Positions 1 to 8,027 of a stretch of DNA of 64,000 nt are shown piece after piece. The position numbers were made by a program, and so were the translations under genes. Origin of the DNA: Actinomadura pelletieri DSM 43383 (GTDB lineage Bacteria > Actinomycetota > Actinomycetes > Streptosporangiales > Streptosporangiaceae). Below the pieces are notes generated by a model, which did not search any database, was not told the origin of the DNA, and was given only the letters and a program-made list of their open reading frames with translations. Position 1 is the first letter of the stretch. Every line of letters begins with the position of its first letter. The stretch covers positions 705,650 to 769,649 of the forward strand of contig NZ_RBWU01000005.1 of NCBI RefSeq assembly GCF_003634705.1, written 5' to 3'.

Positions 1-1074
<1,074 letters not shown>

Positions 1075-1486
1075 GTGTTGGTTCTCCTTGCTGTCAGCGG
1101 GAGGCGCACCCTGAGGTGCGTCATCACGGACCGTGATCGATTCTCCTCAGAACACCCCCATTCAACCCGTTAAGACGGGTTCATGCCGAATTGATGCCCA
1201 CCGCCCGGGAGCTACAAAGCAGGTCACGGCAATCCCGCCAAATCGCCTGGACATCATCGTTGGCGTCACATCCCCAGTACAACGACAACGGCACGTGGGC
1301 CGCTGCGTCAGGAGACTCTCCGGAGCCGGACTCCGCAAGAACCTTCGCTCCACCCGGCCACGGCCGCGGCGGACGCCGTCCGGGCAAGAATCCGCATACG
1401 GGACGGAAAAAACCTTCACCCGTCGCATGTGACCAACCACTGACGGTGACGTTCCAGTCGTGGATATACGTCACAAGGTCGTGGAG
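1075..1486. other. Intergenic region between divergent genes
   Basis: About 410 bases with no convincing gene. Besides the two leader hairpins it holds a perfect inverted repeat AACCCGT-TAAG-ACGGGTT at 1164-1181, a candidate operator. Short open frames on both strands here have no Shine-Dalgarno and no family resemblance. The promoters of both flanking genes should be inside. Confidence 0.5.
1105..1136 (-). promoter_or_regulatory. Two adjacent hairpins in the leader of the KamA-like gene
   Basis: Going away from the gene start there are two perfect inverted repeats: CGCACC-CTGA-GGTGCG at 1105-1120 and TCACGG-A-CCGTGA at 1124-1136. Both sit within 65 bases of the start codon, upstream of the Shine-Dalgarno. 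They could be an RNA leader structure or protein operators. No known riboswitch class is recognised. Confidence 0.4.
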
Positions 1487-1906
1487 ATGAGCCGGAAGGT
1501 CACCGGCACGAAGCGCGGGAAGGTCCTGATCCTGGGGTCCGCGGGGCTGCTCCTGCTCGTGCTGGTGGGCGGCGGAGTCGCGTTCCTGCTGACCGGCCGT
1601 GAGGAGCTCCAGTACAAGACGCAGTCCGCGCTGCGCGCGGCGCTGCCGGTGACGGCGGCGGCCGAGCTGCGCGAACACGGCGTGAGTCTGGCGTCGCCGC
1701 TGAAGTGCGAGGACCTGCCCGGCTGGACGAAGACGAAGATGCGCGTGTCCTGCACCGGCACGACCTCCGACAAGAAGACCGTCGAGGTTCTCGGCAGCGG
1801 CGAACAGGAGACGCGCAAGAGCTACTACACGATCCTCGTGGACGGGCGACCGGTCGTGGAGAACAAGCCGTGCCTCGGCGCGGATTGCCGGACGAAGGAC
1901 GGGTAG
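1487..1906 (+). CDS. Small membrane-anchored extracytoplasmic protein, function unknown
   Basis: A 139-residue protein from the ATG at 1487; an in-frame GTG at 1460 would add nine residues. A short basic N-terminus (MSRKVTGTKRGK) is followed by one strongly hydrophobic segment at about residues 13-36, then a roughly 100-residue soluble domain. That fits a type II anchor or uncleaved signal peptide with an extracellular domain. The domain has four cysteines (LKCED, RVSCTG, KPCLGADC), probably two disulfides. It resembles the small secreted DUF4333-like proteins of actinomycetes, but I cannot confirm the family. It stands alone, 111 bases before plsX on the same strand. Confidence 0.6.
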   Translation: MSRKVTGTKRGKVLILGSAGLLLLVLVGGGVAFLLTGREELQYKTQSALRAALPVTAAAELREHGVSLASPLKCEDLPGWTKTKMRVSCTGTTSDKKTVEVLGSGEQETRKSYYTILVDGRPVVENKPCLGADCRTKDG

Positions 1907-2017
1907 TCGTCATGGCGGAAGGAGGAACGTCCTACGATGCGATGAGCCGCGTGATCGCCGCGCACCGCGTTCGACCTCCTTCCCTCCCCTGTTCCCCGTC
2001 ACCCCTCTGGAGCGGCC

Positions 2018-3145
2018 ATGACCGGCACCGGCGCGATCCGTCCGCTGCCGATCGCGGTCGACACCATGGGCGGCGACCACGCCCCTGAGGAGATCATCGC
2101 GGGCGCGGTGGAGGCGTCCCGCGAGCACGGCGTCGGGCTCGTCCTGGTCGGGCAGGCCGCGCGGATCCGCCAGGAGCTGGAGCGCTACGACGCCGTCGGC
2201 AAGATCCCGATCGTGCACGCGGACGAGGCCCTGGACATGGACGAGGGCGCGCTGGCGAGCTGGCGCAAGCCCCGCTCGTCCATCGCGATCGCCTGCCATC
2301 TGATCAAACAGGGGCGGGCGTCGGCGCTGGTCTCGGCGGGCAGCACCGCCGGGGTCGTGGCGACGTCGCGGTTGCGGCTGAAGGGCCAGCAGGGCGTGAT
2401 GCGGCCCGCGATCGCGGTGACGTTGCCGACCCGGCCGCGTCCGACGATCCTGCTGGACGCGGGCGCCACCGCGGACGTCAAGCCCGAGGGCCTGGTCCAG
2501 TTCGCGGCGCTCGGTACCGCCTACGGGCAGATCCTGCTGGGGCTCGACCGTCCCACGGTCGGCCTCCTCAACATCGGCGCCGAGCCGGGCAAGGGGAACA
2601 AGGCGACGAAACGGGCCCATGAGCTGCTGTCCGGCGGCGGCAACCACGGCATCGAGTTCGCGGGCAACATCGAGGGCCATGACCTGCTGAGCGGCCGTGT
2701 CGACGTCGTCGTCACCGACGGCTTCACCGGCAACGTCGCGCTGAAGACCATGGAGGGCACGATCCGGACCGCGTTCGGCGAGGTCCGGGAGACGATGACC
2801 ACCGGCACCGCCGCGCGGATGGGCGCCCTCCTCCAGCGCCGCCGGATGCGGGACCTGCGCGACCGCTTCGACCCCGACACCTACGGCGGCGGCGTCCTGC
2901 TCGGCCTGAACGGCACGGTCGTGATCGCGCACGGCGCCTCCCGTGCCCGCGCGATCACCTCGGCGTGCGAGCTGGCGCACCGGCTCGCCGCCGGGCGGAT
3001 CGTGGAACGGATCCGCGAGCAGGTCGCGCTGACCCGCACGTCCCGGTTCGGCCGCCGAACGCACGGCGAACGCGACAGCACCGAAGAACCGCCGCCCGGA
3101 GACCTCGGGTCCGTTCAGAACGGGTCCGTTCAGAAACAGCCTTAG
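2018..3145 (+). CDS. plsX: Phosphate acyltransferase PlsX
   Basis: PlsX converts acyl-ACP and phosphate to acyl-phosphate, the acyl donor for PlsY in membrane phospholipid synthesis. The 375-residue protein has the family N-terminus (IAVDTMGGDHAP), the SAGSTAG segment, LLNIGAEPGKGN and VVVTDGFTGNVALKTMEG. Length is slightly above the usual 330-350 because of a polar C-terminal tail of about 40 residues (RRTHGERDSTEEPP...) that contains a repeated QNGSVQ element. The gene is not next to fabD/acpP/rnc as it often is elsewhere. A stack of hairpins follows it before argS. Confidence 0.93.
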   Translation: MTGTGAIRPLPIAVDTMGGDHAPEEIIAGAVEASREHGVGLVLVGQAARIRQELERYDAVGKIPIVHADEALDMDEGALASWRKPRSSIAIACHLIKQGRASALVSAGSTAGVVATSRLRLKGQQGVMRPAIAVTLPTRPRPTILLDAGATADVKPEGLVQFAALGTAYGQILLGLDRPTVGLLNIGAEPGKGNKATKRAHELLSGGGNHGIEFAGNIEGHDLLSGRVDVVVTDGFTGNVALKTMEGTIRTAFGEVRETMTTGTAARMGALLQRRRMRDLRDRFDPDTYGGGVLLGLNGTVVIAHGASRARAITSACELAHRLAAGRIVERIREQVALTRTSRFGRRTHGERDSTEEPPPGDLGSVQNGSVQKQP

Positions 3146-3159
3146 CCACCGCGCGAGCG

Positions 3160-3290
3160 CGTTACGTGGTCGAGGTGGCGACGCCGAAGGCGAGCCTCCT
3201 CGACCAGATCGCGAAGCGATGCAGCGCTCGCACAATCCCGAGCAGGGATGCGAGCCGCCAGGCGAGTGGCCCTGAGCGGGATTTCAACAA
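3160..3290 (+). other. Structured intergenic element (three consecutive hairpins) between plsX and argS
   Basis: Three nested or consecutive inverted repeats fill this gap. GGTCGAGG (3168-3175) pairs with CCTCGACC (3198-3205), with a smaller CGCC-gaa-GGCG inside. ATCGC-gaa-GCGAT follows at about 3208-3220. Then GCTCG..ATCCC (3226-3239) pairs with GGGAT.CGAGC (3245-3255) around a 5-base loop. The first could terminate plsX transcription, but the set is more than a simple terminator. It may be a dispersed intergenic repeat, an argS leader or a small RNA. Confidence 0.5.
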
Positions 3291-3319
3291 ACACAGCGTC
3301 GCGCCGATAGCCTTGGGGG

Positions 3320-5065
3320 ATGTCCGACCCGCAACTCGTACTCGCCGCCCGGGTCCAGGCCGCGCTGGCCGCCGCCTTCGGACCGTCGTACGCGGACGCC
3401 GACCCGGTCATCCGACCGTCGTCGTTCGCCGACCTTCAGGCCAATGTGGCGTTGCCGCTGGCCAAGAAGCTGGGCCGCAAGCCACGAGAGGTGGCCGAGG
3501 AGATCGTCGCGAACCTCGACACCGGCGGTGTCGTGTCGGACGTGCAGGTCAGCGGGCCCGGCTTCATCAACCTGACGCTCAGCGACGCATGGATCGCGGC
3601 GGAGGCGCAGCGGGCCCTGGAGGACGAACGGCTCGCCGTCCCCCCGGTCGACAAGCCGCAGAAGGTCGTCGTGGAGTACTCCTCGCCGAACGTGGCGAAG
3701 GAGATGCACGTCGGGCATCTGCGGACCACGATCGTCGGGGACGCCATCGCCCGCATCCTGGCGTTCCTCGGGCACGACGTCGTCCGCGACAACCATGTCG
3801 GCGACTGGGGCACCCCGTTCGGCATGCTGATCGAGCACCTGCTCGACCTCGGTGAGGACGCCGCCGCGCGGGGCGACGCGTCCGTCCGCGACCTGACCGA
3901 GTTCTACCAGGCCGCCCGGCGGAAGTTCGACGGCGACGAGGAGTTCGCCGACCGGTCGCGCCGGCGGGTCGTGGCGCTCCAGGCGGGCGACGCGGAGACG
4001 CTGCGGCTGTGGAACATCCTCGTGGACGTGTCCAAGCAGTACTTCAACGACGTCTACGGACGGCTCGGCATCACGCTCACCGACGACGACATCAAGGGCG
4101 AGAGCTTCTACAACGACCTGCTGGGCCCGACCGTCCAGGAGTTGGAGGACAAGGGCATCGCGGTGGTCAGCGAGGGGGCGCTGTGCGCGTTCCCGCCCGG
4201 GTTCACCGGCCGCGAGGGCGAGCCCCTCCCCGTGATCATCCGCAAGAGCGACGGCGGCTACAACTACTCCACGACCGACCTCGCCACGATCCGGTACCGG
4301 GTCGACACCGAGCATGTCGACCGGATGATCTACGTGGTCGGCTCGACGCAGGCGCTGCACTTCCAGATGGTGTTCGCCGTCGCCCGGATGGCAGGTTGGC
4401 TGAACGACGATATCCGGGCCGAACACGCCCAGATCGGCAGCGTCCTCGGCACCGACGGCAGGCTGCTGCGGACCCGCGCGGGCGGGACCGTCAAACTGTC
4501 CGAGCTGCTGGACGAGGCCGTCGAGCGGGCCGGGGCGGTGTTCGACGAGATCCAGCACGACGAGCCGTTCGACGACGCGACCCGCGCGGAGATCGTCCGG
4601 GACGTCGGCATGGGCGCGGTGAAGTACGCCGACCTGTCGGTGGCCCGCGACAGCGAGTACATCTTCGACTTCGACCGGATGATCTCGTTCAACGGCAAGA
4701 CCGGCCCGTATCTCCAGTACGCCACGGCGCGGATCAGGTCGATCTTCCGGAAGGGCGGCCTGGACCCGCGCGACGCGACCGGTCCGATCGTCGTCGGGCA
4801 CCCCGCGGAGCGGGCGCTGGCCCTCGAACTCCTCGGGTTCGGCGCGGTCCTCAAGCAGGCCGGCGACACCGCCGAACCGCACCGGCTGGCGTCCTACGTC
4901 TACGCGGTCGCGGACGCCTACACGACCTTCTACGAGAACTGCCCGGTGTTGAAGGCCCCCGACGAGGAGACGAAGGCGTCCCGGCTGGCGCTGTGCGCGG
5001 CGACGCTGCGCACGCTCGTCACCGGCCTCGATCTTCTCGGCGTCCCCACGCCCGAGCGCATGTGA
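3320..5065 (+). CDS. argS: Arginyl-tRNA synthetase
   Basis: This class I synthetase charges tRNA-Arg with arginine. The 581-residue protein shows the N-terminal Add1-type domain, then SSPNVAKEMHVGHLRTT with the HIGH signature as HVGH at about residue 131, the DNHVGDWGTPFGMLIEHL block, and the C-terminal anticodon-binding region with NGKTGPYLQYATAR and the YENCPVL segment. The KMSKS loop is degenerate (RTRAGGTVKLSEL), as is normal for bacterial ArgRS. The ATG at 3320 follows a GGGG run. It is followed at 17 bases by a convergent oxidoreductase gene. Confidence 0.96.
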   Translation: MSDPQLVLAARVQAALAAAFGPSYADADPVIRPSSFADLQANVALPLAKKLGRKPREVAEEIVANLDTGGVVSDVQVSGPGFINLTLSDAWIAAEAQRALEDERLAVPPVDKPQKVVVEYSSPNVAKEMHVGHLRTTIVGDAIARILAFLGHDVVRDNHVGDWGTPFGMLIEHLLDLGEDAAARGDASVRDLTEFYQAARRKFDGDEEFADRSRRRVVALQAGDAETLRLWNILVDVSKQYFNDVYGRLGITLTDDDIKGESFYNDLLGPTVQELEDKGIAVVSEGALCAFPPGFTGREGEPLPVIIRKSDGGYNYSTTDLATIRYRVDTEHVDRMIYVVGSTQALHFQMVFAVARMAGWLNDDIRAEHAQIGSVLGTDGRLLRTRAGGTVKLSELLDEAVERAGAVFDEIQHDEPFDDATRAEIVRDVGMGAVKYADLSVARDSEYIFDFDRMISFNGKTGPYLQYATARIRSIFRKGGLDPRDATGPIVVGHPAERALALELLGFGAVLKQAGDTAEPHRLASYVYAVADAYTTFYENCPVLKAPDEETKASRLALCAATLRTLVTGLDLLGVPTPERM

Positions 5066-5081
5066 TCGACGTCCGGCACAC

Positions 5082-6023
5082 TCACGAGGTGGACGGGGTC
5101 ACTGGGTGGACACGGTCCCCCGGGGGGGACACGTTGTCCTGGGTGGGTGTCCGTTCGCGGGTGACGTGTTCGCGGACGGCCGGGACGATCTCCAGTGCGA
5201 ACTCGGGCAACTGCTCGGGGTCGCCGCCGAACAAGAACGTGTCGACGCGGTGGCCGATCGCCAGTTCGGACAGCTCGTAGACCCACTGGCGCGGCGGGCC
5301 GTGGAGGAAGCCGCGGGTCTCTCGTCCGTCGATCGTTCCCTCGCAGATGTAGACGCGGCGGATCTCGGCGGGGTCGCGGCCCGCCTCGGCGGCGGCGGTG
5401 TCGAGGCGCCGTTGCCCGTCCGCGAGCCGGCTCGGCGGGACGAGCGACGACGGCGCGATCCAGCCGTCCGCGACGCGTCCGGCCAGGGCGAGGCCGCGGG
5501 GCCCGGTGACGCCGAGCCAGATGCCGATCGGGTGCGCCGGGGCCGGGCCCGCCTGCAACGCCGTGAACCGGTGGTGCTCGCCACGGAAATGGAGCCCGTT
5601 CTGGTCGCTCCAGTGCATCCGGATGATCTGCACGGCCTCCGCGAGGGCGCGCAGCGCCGTGGCCCCGTCGCCGGGACGTGTCCCGCCGTACGCCTCGACG
5701 CCCTCCAGGGACAGTCCCGCACCGAGGCCGAGTTCGACGCGGCCGCCGCTGAGCCGGTCCATCGTCGCGATCGCCTTGGCGAGGACGGCGGGCGGCCGCA
5801 GCGGCAGGCACGCCACCGCGGGCAGCACCCGGATCCTGGTCGTGGCGGTCAGCGCCGCGGCCAGCACCGTGACGGCGTCGGCGGTGCCGCGCCGGTACGG
5901 CTGGTCGCGGACGCCGAGGAAGTCGAGGCCGAAGCGGTCGGCGTTCCGCGCGATGTCGAGCAGCGGGGTCGACGCGTCCGGTTCGAGGGACACCCCGAAC
6001 CGCAGCGTTCCGCGGCCCGTCAT
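5082..6023 (-). CDS. LLM-class (luciferase-like) flavin/F420-dependent oxidoreductase
   Basis: A 313-residue TIM-barrel oxidoreductase. It begins LRFGVSLEPDASTPLLDIA, has the FLGVRDQPY segment, LGLGAGLSLEG near residue 105 and IGIWLGVTGPRGLALAGRVADGW, all typical of LLM proteins. Actinobacterial members often use cofactor F420; the cofactor here is an inference. The ATG at 6023 overlaps the stop of the upstream DUF2630 gene (ATGA), which fixes the start and indicates translational coupling. It is the last gene of a three-gene minus-strand operon headed by a histone-like protein. Substrate unknown. Confidence 0.85.
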   Translation of the reverse strand: MTGRGTLRFGVSLEPDASTPLLDIARNADRFGLDFLGVRDQPYRRGTADAVTVLAAALTATTRIRVLPAVACLPLRPPAVLAKAIATMDRLSGGRVELGLGAGLSLEGVEAYGGTRPGDGATALRALAEAVQIIRMHWSDQNGLHFRGEHHRFTALQAGPAPAHPIGIWLGVTGPRGLALAGRVADGWIAPSSLVPPSRLADGQRRLDTAAAEAGRDPAEIRRVYICEGTIDGRETRGFLHGPPRQWVYELSELAIGHRVDTFLFGGDPEQLPEFALEIVPAVREHVTRERTPTQDNVSPPGDRVHPVTPSTS

Positions 6024-6265
6024 TGCAGATAGCCTTCGACCTCGTCGGGCGGTCTGACGTCCTCGTCGCGGGGATCCGCACCGGCCTCCAGCCGGGCCCG
6101 GCGGCGGCGCAGCAGGTCCCAGCACTGGTCGAGTGCGACCTCCAGCCGTTCCAGCCGCCGGTGCTCCTCCTCGCGGCCGAGTTCGCGGCGCTGGTAGCGC
6201 TCCCGGAGCCGCTGCTCCTCGCCGACGTACTCGCTGATGCGCTCCAGGATGTCCTTCTCGTCCAT
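6020..6265 (-). CDS. DUF2630 family small coiled-coil protein
   Basis: An 81-residue, highly charged protein (MDEKDILERISEYVGEE...) whose core is almost certainly helical and coiled-coil, with the conserved DQCWDLLRRRRARLEAG segment of DUF2630. The family is common in actinobacteria and has no assigned function. It starts 6 bases after the histone-like gene and overlaps the next gene by 4 bases, so the three are co-transcribed. Confidence 0.85.
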   Translation of the reverse strand: MDEKDILERISEYVGEEQRLRERYQRRELGREEEHRRLERLEVALDQCWDLLRRRRARLEAGADPRDEDVRPPDEVEGYLQ

Positions 6266-6271
6266 GGCCTT

Positions 6272-7078
6272 TCAGCGCTCGCGCCCGGCGGTGAGCCCGC
6301 TGAGGAACCCGCCGTCGGTCCGGGTCGAGTGCTGGAGCGAACCGGGCTTCGGGTCGACCATGGGCGATGCGGGCGAGGCGGGCGACGCGGTCGCCGTCCG
6401 GGCCGTCCCGGATCTGGCGGACCCCTTGGCCGTGCCGGACCTTGCCCTCGTGGTCGTTCGGGTCGAGGACGAGGTGGACTTGCGCGCCGCGGACGTCCGC
6501 GGCTTCGCCGTGGTCGTCTTCTTGGCCGTGGTCGACTTCTTCGCCGTGCCGGACGTCTTGGACCCGGCCGTCCGCCGGGACGTCGTCGCCGACTTCGTCC
6601 GGCTGGACGCGGCCGACGTCGACTTGCGCGCCGTGCCCGACTTGGCCGCCGTGCCCGACCGGGACGACGTGCCCGACTTGGACGACGTGCTCTTCTTCGC
6701 CGTCGTGCTCCGGCTTCCGGTGCTCTTGGCGGTGGTGGTGATGACCTTGGCGGCCGCGTCCATCGCCTTGGCGGCGTCGGACATGGCCTTGGTCGCGCTG
6801 GTCATCGCCTTGGTCATGGCCGTCATGGCCTTGGCCGACGAGGATGCCTTGGTCGCGACCGACTTCATCTGCGTCGCGGCCGTCTTGGCCTGGCTCGCGG
6901 CCTTGGTCACCCGGGTCGCGGCGGCCGAGGACGTCCGGCTGGACGCCGCGGACGTCTTCCGCGCCGTGGTGCTCTTGGCGGCCGGTTTCTTGGCCGCCGT
7001 GCTCTTGGACGAGCCTCTCGCCGTCTTCGACGTGCTCTTCGAACTGCTCTTCGTACGTGACGCCGTCTTGGTAGGCAC
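6272..7078 (-). CDS. Lys/Ala/Ser/Thr-rich histone H1-like basic protein
   Basis: A 268-residue protein of extreme composition: almost only K, A, S, T, R and G, with dozens of repeats such as AAKKPAAK, SSRSGT and AKKTTTAK, and hardly any acidic residues. The central stretch (AKAMTAMTKAMTSATKAMS) is a Met-containing amphipathic repeat unlike the rest. Only the last 35 residues look like ordinary sequence. It resembles eukaryotic histone H1 tails and bacterial H1-like proteins, so nucleoid binding is likely; that is an inference from composition. The GTG start at 7078 has a strong GGGGAG Shine-Dalgarno, which is one arm of a 9-bp hairpin. First gene of an operon with the DUF2630 and LLM genes. 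Confidence 0.75.
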   Translation of the reverse strand: MPTKTASRTKSSSKSTSKTARGSSKSTAAKKPAAKSTTARKTSAASSRTSSAAATRVTKAASQAKTAATQMKSVATKASSSAKAMTAMTKAMTSATKAMSDAAKAMDAAAKVITTTAKSTGSRSTTAKKSTSSKSGTSSRSGTAAKSGTARKSTSAASSRTKSATTSRRTAGSKTSGTAKKSTTAKKTTTAKPRTSAARKSTSSSTRTTTRARSGTAKGSARSGTARTATASPASPASPMVDPKPGSLQHSTRTDGGFLSGLTAGRER

Positions 7079-7079
7079 T

Positions 7080-7115
7080 GATCTCCCCCCCGTGATGATC
7101 AGATACGGGGAGATC
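7080..7115 (-). promoter_or_regulatory. Hairpin that sequesters the Shine-Dalgarno of the histone-like gene
   Basis: GATCTCCCC at 7080-7088 and GGGGAGATC at 7107-7115 form a perfect 9-bp inverted repeat with an 18-base loop. In the minus-strand mRNA the downstream arm is the Shine-Dalgarno itself, ending one base before the GTG start. Folded RNA would block ribosome entry, so this could be a thermosensor, a protein-binding translational operator or an autoregulatory site. The same DNA palindrome could instead bind a repressor. Confidence 0.5.
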
Positions 7116-7160
7116 TATTCCACACTTTGTGACGCTCTACACACGGCGCGTCATTTCCTC

Positions 7161-8027
7161 TCAGACGCCCATGGGATGCCAGACGGTCTTGGTCTCCAGG
7201 AACGCCGTCATCCGGGCGGTTCCGGGCTCGGCCGTCCAGTCGGTCCCGGTGTCGCGAAAAACGCGCTTGAGGTTCCCGGCGGCGTCGCCCTCCAGGTCAC
7301 GAACGTGCTCGGCGGCGGCTCCGGTGAGGTCGAGGGCGTTGACGTCCATATGGGAGGCGAGCCATGGTGCGATCTCGGCGCGGCGCCCGGTGAGGACGTT
7401 GACGACGCCGCCGGGCAGGTCGGACGTCGCCAGCACCTCGGCCAGCGTGATGGACGGCAGCGGCGCCGGTTCGGACGCGACGACCACGCACGTGTTCCCC
7501 GACACGATCACCGGGGCGACCACGGAGACGAGCCCGAGCAGCGGCGAGTCGGGCGCGAGAACGGCGACGACACCGGTGGGTTCGGGGGCGGAGAAGTTGA
7601 AGAACGGCCCCGACACCGGGTTCGCGGCGCCCGTCACCGCGGCGAGCTTGTCGGCCCACCCGGCGTACCAGACCCACCGGTCGACGGCCGCGTCGACCTC
7701 CTGCGCGGCGTCGCCCTTGGACGCACCGGCGTGGCGGAGTTCGCCGACGAACTGGTCGCGGCGGCCCTCCAGCATCTCGGCGATCCGGTACAGGATCTGA
7801 CCCCGGTTGTAGGCGGTCCGTCCGGACCAGCCGGGGAACGCCTTGCGGGCGGCGGCGACGGCGTCACGGGCGTCCTTGCGGGACGCCTGCGCGGCGTTGG
7901 CCGTGAACCGCCCCTTCGCGTCGGTGACCACGTATGTCCTGCCGGACTCCGATCGGGGGAACGCGCCGCCGATGAACAGCTTGTAGGTCTTGCGAACGGC
8001 CAGCCGTTCGGGCGTCCGGTCAGACAC
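7161..8027 (-). CDS. Half-length aldehyde dehydrogenase-family protein without catalytic domain
   Basis: A 288-residue protein. It starts like an ALDH (YKLFIGGAFPRSESGRTYVV, ILYRIAEMLEGRRDQFVGEL, WADKLAAVTG) but keeps only the N-terminal cofactor-fold half. The ELGGK glutamate and the catalytic cysteine loop are absent. The cofactor lysine region reads VVVASEPAP instead of the usual VLKPAE, so NAD binding may also be lost. It overlaps the full-length ALDH gene by 8 bases and is the third gene of deoC-ALDH-ALDH. Probably a non-catalytic partner of that enzyme, or a protein of changed function; the frame looks intact, not like random decay. Confidence 0.8.
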   Translation of the reverse strand: MSDRTPERLAVRKTYKLFIGGAFPRSESGRTYVVTDAKGRFTANAAQASRKDARDAVAAARKAFPGWSGRTAYNRGQILYRIAEMLEGRRDQFVGELRHAGASKGDAAQEVDAAVDRWVWYAGWADKLAAVTGAANPVSGPFFNFSAPEPTGVVAVLAPDSPLLGLVSVVAPVIVSGNTCVVVASEPAPLPSITLAEVLATSDLPGGVVNVLTGRRAEIAPWLASHMDVNALDLTGAAAEHVRDLEGDAAGNLKRVFRDTGTDWTAEPGTARMTAFLETKTVWHPMGV

